From contig NZ_NPMN01000001.1 of NCBI RefSeq assembly GCF_002266425.1, positions 124,001 to 188,000 on the forward strand: a DNA stretch of 64,000 nt, given 5' to 3'. The notes under the pieces were generated by a model. The model was not told the origin of the DNA. It saw nothing but the letters and a program-made list of their open reading frames with translations, and did no database searches. Each line of letters begins with the position of its first letter. Positions within the stretch are counted from its first letter, which is position 1. Of the stretch, positions 44,143 to 52,968 are shown one piece after another. This DNA comes from Tissierella sp. P1. GTDB lineage: Bacteria > Bacillota > Clostridia > Tissierellales > Tissierellaceae. The position numbers and the translations under genes are program-made.

Positions 44143-45960
44143 ATGAAGCAAGAAGTTAAGAAAAAGCAGGGGCTTTCCCGTCTGTTTGAAATAGCTGGTG
44201 AGAAGAAATTATTGTTAATAATATCAGGTATTTTGGCAGCATTGAGTGCAGCATGTATGCTGGTGCCCTTTATATCTGTTTATCAGATTTTAGGAGAATT
44301 GCTGAGAAGTGGAGGAAATATTTCTCTGGTAGATGGTACCATGATGACAAGATGGGGATGGATTGCATTTGCTGGATTGATTGCAGGTCTTCTTCTTTTA
44401 TATGCTGCAATTATTTGCTCTCATGTGGCAGCTTTCCGTATTCTATATGGGATGCGTATGGGACTTGCAAGACATATTGGAAAATTACCCCTTGGATATT
44501 TAAATAGTACTGCAACAGGTGCTATAAAAAAGAATTTAGAGCAGGATGTAGAACGAATTGAGCTATTTGTCGCCCATACGATTCCAGATCTTGTAAATGT
44601 GGCAGCCACAGTTATCGTTATGTTTGCTATATTTTTTAGTCTGAATGGCTGGATGTCACTTACTTGTATAATTGCTTTTGCTATTAGTATAGCCATGCAG
44701 GCTTCAATGATGTTCGGTAAGAAAGCGCAGAATACAATGAAGGCCTATTTTGATGCACAGGAGCGTATTCATTCTTCAGCTATACAGTATGTACGAGGAA
44801 TACCAGTGGTTAAGATATTCGGACAAACTGTTTTCTCTTTCAAGAAATTTCATAATGATCTAATTGCCTACAGAGATTGGGCAGTTGCTTATTGTGATAA
44901 ATTTGAAAATGGTATGGCGGTTTTTACTGTAGTGCTTAATTCCTTTTTAACTTTTATTTTACCTGTTGGTTTGTTGATTATGAGCGGTGATCCAAATAAT
45001 ATTTCCTTTGCCCTTGTATATCTGTTCTTTATTATAATGGCTCCTGGTGTATCGTCACCCTTATATAAATTGACTATGCTTGCATCAGGTACAAGGGAGA
45101 TTTTTGAAGGTGTTTCACGTATTGATGCTATATATGCTGAAGAACCAGTTAGAGAGACTCTGGAGCCAAAGCATCCTTCCGGCTATAATATTTCCTTTAA
45201 GAATGTATCTTTTGCCTATGAAAATAAGGCGGAGGCTACAAGAGTCGAAGCTTTGGCAGATATTAATTTTACTGCTAGATCTGGAGAAATTACTGCATTA
45301 GTAGGACCATCAGGCTCGGGGAAGTCTACAGTGGCTAACTTGATTCCACGTTTTTGGGATATCCAAACTGGAGAAATAAAAATCGGCGGAGTAAATATAA
45401 AAGATATACCTACAGGAGAACTTATGAATACAGTATCTTTTGTATTCCAAGATACATTCCTTTTTTATGATACTTTGTTTGAAAATATTAAGGTAGGTAG
45501 ACCAAATGCTACAGATGAGGAAGTATATGCAGCAGCAAGAGCGGCACAATGTCACGAGTTCATTGAGAATCTGCCAGATGGTTATAACACACTTATAGGT
45601 GAAGGTGGGGTATTCCTTTCTGGAGGAGAAGAACAGCGGGTTTCCGTTGCTCGCGCTATTCTCAAAAATTCACCTATTCTTGTTCTTGATGAAGCAACAG
45701 CCTTTGCTGATCCTGAAAATGAATATAAGATGCAGATTGCATTAAAAGAACTTATTAAAGATAAGACTGTTATAGTTATTGCTCATAGGTTGTCTTCTAT
45801 AAAGACTGCTAACCAAATCATTGTATTAAGGGATGGTAGGATTGAACAGATTGGCACTCACGATAATTTAGTAGCTGAAGAAGGTCTGTATCAGCGAATG
45901 TGGGAAGCTTATACTAGTGCTTATGATTGGACATTGAAGGTAGGAGGTGCTAAAGCATGA
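44143..45960 (+). CDS. ABC transporter, fused permease-ATPase (YbtP/IrtA-like)
   Basis: 605 residues, AAAGGAG upstream. Six N-terminal helices (about 25-310), then an ATPase domain with Walker A GPSGSGKST, signature LSGGEEQRVSVARAI, Walker B ILVLDEATAFAD and IAHR. It overlaps the next gene by four bases, and the two half-transporters should form a heterodimer. The pair resembles the inward-acting YbtP/YbtQ and IrtAB group for ferric-siderophore or metallophore import; the context of metal boxes, AraC and a binding protein fits that better than drug export. Confidence 0.88.
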   Translation: MKQEVKKKQGLSRLFEIAGEKKLLLIISGILAALSAACMLVPFISVYQILGELLRSGGNISLVDGTMMTRWGWIAFAGLIAGLLLLYAAIICSHVAAFRILYGMRMGLARHIGKLPLGYLNSTATGAIKKNLEQDVERIELFVAHTIPDLVNVAATVIVMFAIFFSLNGWMSLTCIIAFAISIAMQASMMFGKKAQNTMKAYFDAQERIHSSAIQYVRGIPVVKIFGQTVFSFKKFHNDLIAYRDWAVAYCDKFENGMAVFTVVLNSFLTFILPVGLLIMSGDPNNISFALVYLFFIIMAPGVSSPLYKLTMLASGTREIFEGVSRIDAIYAEEPVRETLEPKHPSGYNISFKNVSFAYENKAEATRVEALADINFTARSGEITALVGPSGSGKSTVANLIPRFWDIQTGEIKIGGVNIKDIPTGELMNTVSFVFQDTFLFYDTLFENIKVGRPNATDEEVYAAARAAQCHEFIENLPDGYNTLIGEGGVFLSGGEEQRVSVARAILKNSPILVLDEATAFADPENEYKMQIALKELIKDKTVIVIAHRLSSIKTANQIIVLRDGRIEQIGTHDNLVAEEGLYQRMWEAYTSAYDWTLKVGGAKA

Positions 45961-47687
45961 AAATTTTTCAAAATATTACCGTAGGACAACCAAAAAAACT
46001 TATAAAGCCCATAGGATTTACCATCTTGGCTAATTTAGTCAATGTAGTTCCCTTTATGTTTTCTATTGAAGTGATAAAGATTATATTTAACGCTTTTGAT
46101 GGTTCTAGCACAGGACTTGATATGGCTAGACTTTGGAAGATTATTGGTATATTATTTGCTTACATGATAGTGATGTTTATTGCTGAAAAGCCTGCATATC
46201 GTCATAGCTATCGGGATGCTTATGCACTTTCTGCAGAGGGTAGGGCTAATCTTGCAGAACATCTTCGTAAACTTCCATTAGGTTATATTACAAGTCGTGA
46301 TCCGGGAGATTTAGCTAATATGATGATGGGTGATTTTACCTTGATTGAAACAGGGGTATCTCATATTGTTCCCCAATTATTTGGTGCGTTAGTTATGCCT
46401 TTTATTGCTTTTATTTCTCTCTTATGGATTGACTGGCGTATGTCCGTTGCCATGTTTATAGCTCTGCCTATTACAATACTTTTACTATGGGGTTGTTCAA
46501 AACTTCAAAAACGTATGGCAGATAGACAAATGAAGTCAAAGCTAGATGCAGGTAATCGCTTGCAGGAGTATTTGCTAGGTATCCGTGTTATGAAGGCTTA
46601 TAATCTTGTAGGGGAAAAATTTGCTCGTCTTGAGAATTCTTTTAGAAAATTAATGAAAGAATGTATTCGATTTGAAGCTTTATCAGGACCTATTATTCTT
46701 ACTTCCATTACCCTTATTCGTGCAGGTCTAACTTTAATGATTTTAACGGGTACCTATTTATTGATAGGAGGGTCTTTAGACGTATTAACCTTTGTAATGT
46801 TTCTAGTTATAGGTTCTAGGGTATATGATCCTCTTACATCTGCATTGATGAAATATGCGGAGCTTCGTTATGATGAGAGGGCAGGAGAGCGTATCTTAAA
46901 TTTAATGAATGAGCAGGAAATGGGTGGAGATAAAGCACCTAACGGTAGTACTGATATCGTGTTTGAAAATGTTTCCTTTGGTTATGGAGACAAAGATGTT
47001 TTGCATAATGTTTCCTTAAGGATGAAACAAGGAACATTGACAGCTCTTGTAGGACCATCTGGAAGTGGTAAAAGTACAATATTGAAACTTTGTGCCAGAT
47101 TTTATGATCCTAGCAAAGGTAGAGTTATGTTTGGAGGCATTGATGAATCAACCCTTGATCCTGAGAAGTTAATGAAAAAAATTTCAATGGTCTTTCAAGA
47201 TGTATATCTGTTTCAAGATACAATAGGCAATAATATTCGTTTTGGAAAAGAGAATGCTACAGATGAAGAAATGATAAGGGCAGCTAAAAAAGCTTGCTGC
47301 TATGACTTTATTATGAAGCTTCCAAAGGGATTTGACACTATGGTTGGAGAAGGAGGCTGCACTCTTTCAGGTGGTGAAAAGCAACGTATTTCTATTGCCC
47401 GTGCTATGCTAAAGGATGCTCCTGTTGTTTTACTTGATGAAGCAACAGCTTCCCTAGACCCAGAAAATGAGGTGGAAGTACAAAGAGCAATCAACGAGCT
47501 GATAGCAGGAAGAACAGTCATAGTAATTGCCCATCGTCTTAAGACCATTAAAGATGCGGATAATATCATTGTTATGGAATCTGGAAAAATTGCAGAAGAA
47601 GGAACACATGATGAACTTATGGACAGGAATGGTCTTTATAAAAAACTATGGACAATACAGGCAGAATCAAGTGGTTGGGAGCTATAG
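45957..47687 (+). CDS. ABC transporter, fused permease-ATPase (YbtQ/IrtB-like)
   Basis: 576 residues. Six helices (about 20-300), then Walker A GPSGSGKST, signature LSGGEKQRISIARAM, Walker B VVLLDEATASLDPEN and IAHRLKTI. Partner of the previous protein. A terminator follows, closing the metal-uptake cluster. Confidence 0.9.
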   Translation: MKIFQNITVGQPKKLIKPIGFTILANLVNVVPFMFSIEVIKIIFNAFDGSSTGLDMARLWKIIGILFAYMIVMFIAEKPAYRHSYRDAYALSAEGRANLAEHLRKLPLGYITSRDPGDLANMMMGDFTLIETGVSHIVPQLFGALVMPFIAFISLLWIDWRMSVAMFIALPITILLLWGCSKLQKRMADRQMKSKLDAGNRLQEYLLGIRVMKAYNLVGEKFARLENSFRKLMKECIRFEALSGPIILTSITLIRAGLTLMILTGTYLLIGGSLDVLTFVMFLVIGSRVYDPLTSALMKYAELRYDERAGERILNLMNEQEMGGDKAPNGSTDIVFENVSFGYGDKDVLHNVSLRMKQGTLTALVGPSGSGKSTILKLCARFYDPSKGRVMFGGIDESTLDPEKLMKKISMVFQDVYLFQDTIGNNIRFGKENATDEEMIRAAKKACCYDFIMKLPKGFDTMVGEGGCTLSGGEKQRISIARAMLKDAPVVLLDEATASLDPENEVEVQRAINELIAGRTVIVIAHRLKTIKDADNIIVMESGKIAEEGTHDELMDRNGLYKKLWTIQAESSGWEL

Positions 47688-47752
47688 CATATTAAAGATT
47701 TTCTATTAAAAGAGATTTAGATTTTACCATAAGAATATTAGTTCAATATACT

Positions 47753-47793
47753 TACCCCCTAGAGAACAAATAACTCTAGAGGGGTATATTTTT
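47753..47793 (+). terminator. Terminator of the metal-uptake cluster
   Basis: Stem TACCCCCTAGAG / CTCTAGAGGGGTA with a 9-nt loop, then TATTTTTAT. Confidence 0.87.
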
Positions 47794-47880
47794 ATATAAA
47801 TTATAAACTAAGTCTAATGTATTATTACTTCTATTATTAGGATAATATTAAAATACATAAACAACAGTAAAAAATTATTC

Positions 47881-47938
47881 TTGACAGAATAGGTTTGTCG
47901 GGATAAACTATAGGCATAAAGGTTTGTTACATCAAACC
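47881..47938 (+). promoter_or_regulatory. Promoter and two dyad operators of the BlaI/BlaR1-like pair
   Basis: TTGACA (47881-47886), a 17-bp spacer and TAAACT (47904-47909). A dyad GTTTGTC...GATAAAC overlaps the spacer and -10, and a second, GGTTTG-N6-CAAACC, lies at 47921-47938. Two spaced dyads are typical of BlaI/MecI autoregulation. Confidence 0.6.
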
Positions 47939-47954
47939 AAAGGGGGGAATAAAA

Positions 47955-48314
47955 ATGGAAAAATTTAAACTTTTTGATGCAGAATATAAATTTATGGATA
48001 TCATCTGGGAGCTCGAACCAATAAACTCCACTGAGCTTTCAAAAATATGCTTTTCCAGATTAGGGTGGAAGAAGCCAACCACATATAATATGATACGAAA
48101 GCTATCAGAGAGAGGGATATTGCAAAATGAAAATGCTATTGTTATATCATTAATTGGACGAGAACAGGTGCAAAAATATGAGACTGAGGCTCTTTTAGAA
48201 AAATCTTTTGATGGTTCACTCCCAGCTTTTATTGCAACATTTTTGAAGGATAGAAAATTATCAGAAGAAGAAGCGCAGAAAATCAGGAAAATGATAGAGG
48301 AGGCAACAAAATGA
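47955..48314 (+). CDS. BlaI/MecI/CopY-family repressor
   Basis: 119 residues, AAAGGGGGG upstream. The N-terminal winged helix contains EYKFMDIIWELEPINS and KKPTTYNMIRKLSERGIL, the family signature. The C-terminal helices mediate dimerisation and are cleaved or released on signalling by the BlaR1 partner, whose gene overlaps by four bases. Confidence 0.92.
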   Translation: MEKFKLFDAEYKFMDIIWELEPINSTELSKICFSRLGWKKPTTYNMIRKLSERGILQNENAIVISLIGREQVQKYETEALLEKSFDGSLPAFIATFLKDRKLSEEEAQKIRKMIEEATK

Positions 48315-50254
48315 TAGATCGTTTTATTGCTATAATAAATATGAGTCTAACTGCAAGTTATGTTGCCTTAGGAGTTATGATAGTACGATTATTGCTAAAA
48401 AAGGTGCCGAAGATATTTTCATATATACTTTGGGGTATAGTATTATTTAGATTGATCTGTCCTTTCTCCTTTGAAAGTAGTTTAAGTCTAATGTATTCTA
48501 GTGATATTTCAAAGGAGGTAATTTATACTCAAGTCCCTAACGTAAGCAATAATGTTGAGACAACTGACAATATGATAAATGCTGTAAATGAAAAACCAAT
48601 TAAAGTTCCTGACTCTGGAACAAGTGTTAATCCTATGGAATTAGCTTTAAGGATAGGCTCTAGGCTATGGATTTTAGGTATTATAATTTTACTTTCCTAC
48701 GGACTGTTTTCTTATTTTAAATTAAAACATAGACTAGCTACTGCTATATTGATCCAAGATAATATTTATGAAACAGATTTAATTAGTACGCCTTTTGTAC
48801 TTGGATTTATTCAACCCCAAATTTATATACCTGTTGGGTTAGATATGAATGATTTTGATTATATACTTAAACATGAGCAGATGCATATTAAAAGACGAGA
48901 TTACCTTATTAAACCTATTGCATTTATAGCACTGGCAATACACTGGTTTAACCCCATAATTTGGATATCTTTTGTTTTAATGGTGAAGGATATGGAGATG
49001 TCCTGTGATGAAAGTGTAATGAAACAATCAAGGGAAGATATCAGAGGAAGTTATTCTAATTCTTTACTTTCCATATCAATAAAACAAAATGGCTTGATTT
49101 CCCCTATTAGCTTTGGTGGAGGAAATACTAAGGGACGAATAAAGAATGTATTAAACTATAAGCGCCCTAGGTTTTGGATTGTGTTTATCGGTATATTTGT
49201 TGTCATTACAACGGGAATTGTATTGCTGTCTAATCCTAAAACCCTATCCCCTAAAAAAACAGATTTCTCCGTTTATGAAATATATAAAAACAGAACTGAA
49301 TATGTAGGGGACAATGTAAAGGTAGTTAATATAGTAGATAGACTTCCTATATCACAGGTGTTAACTAGGTCAAAGGTAGAGCTTTTTACTAAGGAAGAAC
49401 CCTATGTAATAGAGATAACTTATGATACTTCAAGGACCGTAAGGGAGTATTTCTCTGGAGCAGCTAATCAGAATGTTTTTGATCAAAATGCTATTTTAAT
49501 ATTTGCATTAGTTGGTAATGTTGAATATGTAAACTTTGTTTTAGATGATGGGGAAAATGATGAATTAATTCAGCGAACTAGAGATTGGGCAAATAATAAT
49601 ATGAACAAGGATATATGGAAGGATTCTTCTAATATGGAGCAATTTGATTTATTATCTCAGAAAATTATGGATAATTTAGCAAAAGATAATATTGCTTATG
49701 AGCTGGATATTTTGGCTTTAATCAACAATGGAAGGAGAACAAAAAGGCTAAGTGTAAATGATGCCCCATATGTAGAAGATTATAAAAGGATAGAGGTAAT
49801 AGGAGAGATTTATTATATATATGAGGATGGAAATAAATATTATGTAGAGAAGCCCTATGCATTTATCAATGAATTGACAGGAGAGGACTATAACGATATA
49901 AATAATACAAATGAATGGATATCCGGCAAAATAGAAGAGTCAGATAATAAGATTTCTCAGGAAATAGTAGATATAGTAGAGGAAAACTTAAGTATTATAA
50001 TGTCATCACCTAAAGATGCATCTAATCCATGGATTTATATTGACATGCATCAGAATGAATACGAAGAAATTATAAAAAATGGTGGGGAAGAAGCTCTTCA
50101 ATATATGATTTCTCAGTTTGAAGCAGGTAATATAGATGGTTTAAGAGGACAAATTATGATGATTCTATGCAAAGAATTACTAGGAGATAGAAACAATGTA
50201 ATAGATGAAGCTTTATCTCCAGAGGAATGGTTTTCCCAGCTTAATATAAAATAA
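48311..50254 (+). CDS. BlaR1/MecR1-like M56 peptidase with DUF4825 sensor region
   Basis: 647 residues. Four membrane helices in the first 310 residues, with the zinc protease motif HEQMH in LKHEQMHIKRRDY and the ENxxD-like MEMSCDESVM. After the last helix (about 300) the extracytoplasmic part does not show a penicillin-binding SxxK domain. Instead YKNRTEYVGDNVKVVNIV and EEPYVIEITYD match DUF4825. So the sensed signal is probably not a beta-lactam bound covalently. It likely inactivates the BlaI-type repressor encoded upstream; the regulated target gene is not adjacent. Confidence 0.83.
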   Translation: MIDRFIAIINMSLTASYVALGVMIVRLLLKKVPKIFSYILWGIVLFRLICPFSFESSLSLMYSSDISKEVIYTQVPNVSNNVETTDNMINAVNEKPIKVPDSGTSVNPMELALRIGSRLWILGIIILLSYGLFSYFKLKHRLATAILIQDNIYETDLISTPFVLGFIQPQIYIPVGLDMNDFDYILKHEQMHIKRRDYLIKPIAFIALAIHWFNPIIWISFVLMVKDMEMSCDESVMKQSREDIRGSYSNSLLSISIKQNGLISPISFGGGNTKGRIKNVLNYKRPRFWIVFIGIFVVITTGIVLLSNPKTLSPKKTDFSVYEIYKNRTEYVGDNVKVVNIVDRLPISQVLTRSKVELFTKEEPYVIEITYDTSRTVREYFSGAANQNVFDQNAILIFALVGNVEYVNFVLDDGENDELIQRTRDWANNNMNKDIWKDSSNMEQFDLLSQKIMDNLAKDNIAYELDILALINNGRRTKRLSVNDAPYVEDYKRIEVIGEIYYIYEDGNKYYVEKPYAFINELTGEDYNDINNTNEWISGKIEESDNKISQEIVDIVEENLSIIMSSPKDASNPWIYIDMHQNEYEEIIKNGGEEALQYMISQFEAGNIDGLRGQIMMILCKELLGDRNNVIDEALSPEEWFSQLNIK

Positions 50255-50493
50255 AATACTATTTTTATCGATTATATTTATGATGAAAGGATTCTACTTG
50301 GCAAATTAAATATTGACTAATCCTATAGAAGTAGAGAGATAGAGAGATTAAGAACCTGATTCATGAGGAAAATAAAAAGCTTGACTAGTCTTAATATGAT
50401 AAGAATAATTTCACATAGAAAGGTTGTCCTCCTACATGAGTGCATAATGACAATATTGTCGAATGTTGCAAAACGATGTCGAAAAATATATTA

Positions 50494-50523
50494 TTGACGA
50501 GTCAAATAGACTAAATATACAAT
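50494..50523 (+). promoter_or_regulatory. Promoter of the nucleotide-sugar dehydrogenase
   Basis: TTGACG (50494-50499), an 18-bp spacer and TACAAT (50518-50523). The transcript would have a leader of about 140 nt. Confidence 0.55.
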
Positions 50524-50557
50524 GATAGTAAAGTTATATTTAAATAAAAGATTTAAA

Positions 50558-50594
50558 CCATAGATGCTACGGAGATTTATAGTAGTATCTATGG
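50558..50594 (+). other. Leader hairpin upstream of the nucleotide-sugar dehydrogenase
   Basis: A 13-bp stem, CCATAGATGCTAC / GTAGTATCTATGG (one G-U pair), with an 11-nt loop containing GGAGAT. There is no T-run, so it is not a terminator; it could be a regulatory or stabilising element. Confidence 0.5.
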
Positions 50595-50669
50595 AAAGAT
50601 CAGAATGGATTTATCGATTTATTTACAGACTTTGTTCTTGTGATAATTCCATCGAAAGGAGATAAAAAA

Positions 50670-51920
50670 ATGATTTCAGTAATAGGATTAGGATATGTTG
50701 GACTTCCCACAGCAGTTTTGTTAGCCAATGCAGGAAACAAGGTAAGAGGTATTGATATCAATGAACAATACTTATCAAAAATTGCTAATTGTGAAATAGA
50801 GACGGAAGATATTGAATTAAATAATATGTTAAGTAAGGTTCTGAATAATGAAAATCTGACATTGGAGAATAAAATAAGTGAGTCGGATGTATTCATTATA
50901 GCAGTACCTACTTTAGTAGTGGACAATGAAATTTGTTTAGATCATATAAAAGCAGTTTGCACAGAGTTGGTAAAGGTATTAAAAAAAGGAGATTTGGTAA
51001 TTGTTGAATCTACAATTGCACCAGGAACAACAGAAACTGCTATTAAAGCTATGTTAGAAAGTAACGGCCTAAGTGGTATTGATGACTTTTATCTTGCACA
51101 TATGCCAGAAAGAGTAAAGCCTGGAAACACATTAAATGAATTGGTTTATAATGATAGAGTAGTAGGAGGAGTTACTCCGAAGGCTGCGGAGCTTGCGAAA
51201 AAAGTATATGAATCCTTTGTCAAAAGTGAAATAAAAGAAACTGATGCTCTAACAGCAGAAATGGTCAAGGTAGTGGAAAATACTTTTCGAGATATTAATA
51301 TAGCATTTGCCAATGAGGTCCTAACAATTTGTGAAGAAGCCAAAGCTGATCCATGGAAAGTCATTGAGTTGGCAAATATGCATCCAAGGGTTAATATTCA
51401 TAGGCCAGGACCTGGTGTTGGAGGATATTGTATTCCAGTTGTTCCATGGTTTTTAGCACAATTGGCTCCCAATGAAGCTAAAATTATTAAGGAATCTAGA
51501 GCAAGAAATGATTATATGCCAGTTAAAGTAGCCAATGATATAAAAAAGATAATGGATAAGAATAATCTAAGTAAGGTTTTATTATTAGGGACAACCTATG
51601 CTGGTAATGTGAAGGAAACAAGATTCAGTCCTACGTTGGATATTATAAAAGAATTGGAATCATTAAATATCAATTATTCAGCTTATGATCCTATTTCAAG
51701 AGATAAATTAGAAAATCAAGAAAATGATTTTACGAAAGCAATATTAGGTGCTGAATTAGTAGTTTTCTTAGTAGGACATGATATGTTTAAAGAAATCACC
51801 GCTGAAGAATTAAAAGAATATGGAGTATTGGAAATCTTTGATTGTACAGGTCAGATATACTTACAGCATTTGGATCAGAAAGAAATAAAGGTTCATGTAT
51901 TGGGAAAATTGGATATATAA
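50670..51920 (+). CDS. Nucleotide-sugar (UDP-sugar) 6-dehydrogenase
   Basis: 416 residues from the ATG at 50670 (AAAGGAGAT upstream). N-terminal Rossmann motif VIGLGYVGLPTAVLLANAG, the UDPGDH block with STIAPGTTE, AHMPERVKPG, VKVVENTFRDINIAFANE and the catalytic Cys in GPGVGGYCIPVVPWF. The C-terminal domain has LLLGTTYAGNVKETRFSP. It oxidises a UDP-hexose or UDP-HexNAc to the uronic acid, as WecC/TviB do. No glycosyltransferase or polymerase genes are near, so the pathway is unclear. Confidence 0.9.
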   Translation: MISVIGLGYVGLPTAVLLANAGNKVRGIDINEQYLSKIANCEIETEDIELNNMLSKVLNNENLTLENKISESDVFIIAVPTLVVDNEICLDHIKAVCTELVKVLKKGDLVIVESTIAPGTTETAIKAMLESNGLSGIDDFYLAHMPERVKPGNTLNELVYNDRVVGGVTPKAAELAKKVYESFVKSEIKETDALTAEMVKVVENTFRDINIAFANEVLTICEEAKADPWKVIELANMHPRVNIHRPGPGVGGYCIPVVPWFLAQLAPNEAKIIKESRARNDYMPVKVANDIKKIMDKNNLSKVLLLGTTYAGNVKETRFSPTLDIIKELESLNINYSAYDPISRDKLENQENDFTKAILGAELVVFLVGHDMFKEITAEELKEYGVLEIFDCTGQIYLQHLDQKEIKVHVLGKLDI

Positions 51921-51967
51921 ATATAATGAAGTAGTGAAATTAATAGGATAAATAAAAATATTAAGGG

Positions 51968-52031
51968 AAATTAGTTTTAGTATAATGAGTATAAGACACA
52001 AGAGAGCAATTATGCTCCACCTGTGTCTTAT
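51968..52031 (+). mobile_element. Decayed 3' end of a Y1 (RAYT) element with its palindrome
   Basis: Bases 51968-51990 resemble the last codons of the transposase at 10930 (shared ATTAGTTTTAGTATAAT). They run into a palindrome ATAAGACACA...TGTGTCTTAT (51991-52031) with an inner GAGCA/TGCTC stem, as the intact gene runs into its own palindrome. Only this end remains. Confidence 0.6.
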
Positions 52032-52039
52032 ATATTTTC

Positions 52040-52114
52040 TCAAGCCTTAAAAGTCAATTCATTAAACAACTCTATATCCTTATTTGGCAATCCCATAAAT
52101 ATTACCTTAATCAG
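52040..52114 (-). pseudogene. Collapsed relic of a nucleoside hydrolase gene
   Basis: The minus strand reads LIKVIFMGLPNKDIELFNEL and then TFKA and a stop. This joins the start of the intact gene at 30457-31341 (MIKVIF..., MGLPNKD) to its end (KLFNELVFEAW), with all of the middle deleted. So about 25 codons survive from about 290. Confidence 0.7.
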
Positions 52115-52136
52115 ATTATGTACATTTTATTTTACC

Positions 52137-52457
52137 TTAATGAGTACCTTCTACTACCTCTATATCCATAGATTCAAAGATTTCTTTAATTTCATCTTTT
52201 CTATCAGCCTTGCATTTAACAGCACAAGCCCCTAGATGTACTCTATCTACTCCAGAATCTTTCAGTCTCTCTGCAATAGTAATTATATTTTCTTTAGAAT
52301 CCATAGAACATATATTGCATGAGAATAGAGATATAAGTTCAGTTTCTATATCCTTGTATTGAGAAAAATGTTTTTCCTTGTTATTGTATGTTCGAAAACA
52401 TCCCATAGTAGAACACTTACCATTTATTTTTTCACATATTCCAATTGCGATTTTCAT
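52137..52457 (-). CDS. CGGC-domain family small cysteine-rich protein
   Basis: 106 residues, AGGAGAGT upstream. Conserved family positions are CSTMGCFRTYNN, a central cysteine motif and VHLGACAVKC. The eponymous CGGC motif reads CNIC here. Eight cysteines in all suggest metal or Fe-S binding. The function of the family is unknown. Confidence 0.75.
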   Translation of the reverse strand: MKIAIGICEKINGKCSTMGCFRTYNNKEKHFSQYKDIETELISLFSCNICSMDSKENIITIAERLKDSGVDRVHLGACAVKCKADRKDEIKEIFESMDIEVVEGTH

Positions 52458-52590
52458 GTTTACTCTCCTAACTGTTTTATCTAATAATTTGTTCCTGTCA
52501 TATTACTATAAAGATTATATAATGTCAATGAAGAAAAAAGTAATAGGGGATATTTATTAGCAAAATAATAACAAATACATTTGCTGATAC

Positions 52591-52619
52591 TTGTTTAATA
52601 ATTATTTATATAGTATAAT
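52591..52619 (+). promoter_or_regulatory. Promoter of the cobalamin riboswitch operon
   Basis: TTGTTT (52591-52596), a 17-bp spacer and TATAAT (52614-52619), 23 bp before the aptamer. Confidence 0.65.
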
Positions 52620-52641
52620 TGGTGATGAAAATTGAATATGG

Positions 52642-52807
52642 AATAAATAGGTTTATAGAATTAGAATTCTATAAGTAATAGGGAAGCAAAGTGAAAATCT
52701 TGCACGGTCCCGCCGCTGTAAAAGAAGAGTCTTTTCTAAATGTCACTGGGAAACTGGGAAGACAGAAAAGATGATGAGGCTTAAGTCAGAATACCTTCCT
52801 ATTTATT
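52642..52807 (+). promoter_or_regulatory. Cobalamin (B12) riboswitch aptamer
   Basis: P1 is a perfect 10-bp pairing of AATAAATAGG (52642) with CCTATTTATT (52798-52807). Inside lie the conserved GGGAAgcaaaGTGAAAATC, CACGGTCCCGCCGCTGTAA, GTCACTGGGAA and the B12 box AAGTCAGAATACC. The order and spacing are those of the cobalamin class. It should turn off the downstream operon when adenosyl- or methylcobalamin is plentiful. Confidence 0.95.
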
Positions 52808-52870
52808 AGCAAAAGTAACTCTACGGTGGATGGAGAAAGCTAGTATATTATGTTAAATTGTTTTATTTCG

Positions 52871-52907
52871 CTATCCTTCTGATTATTTTCAGGAGGTTTT
52901 TTGATAG
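52871..52907 (+). terminator. First hairpin downstream of the riboswitch
   Basis: CCTTCTGA / TCAGGAGG stem with TTTTTT after it; outer CTATC/GATAG can extend it. Possible part of the expression platform. Confidence 0.5.
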
Positions 52908-52968
52908 AACTTACTTTAAGATTTATCATATACAGGATTTTTATTTAACAGGCTTAGAAACTTCAACA

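Larger units (their letters stand above)
50255..50669. other. 415-bp leader and promoter region of the sugar dehydrogenase
   Basis: Contains a dyad-like motif ATTGTCGAATGTTG at 50455, a promoter at 50494-50523 and a long leader with a hairpin at 50558-50594. No gene seen. Confidence 0.5.

Noticed and set aside
44143-47687. Multidrug efflux role for the fused ABC pair
   Set aside because: Cannot be excluded by sequence, but the metal boxes, AraC gene and neighbouring binding protein make metal-chelate transport the better reading.
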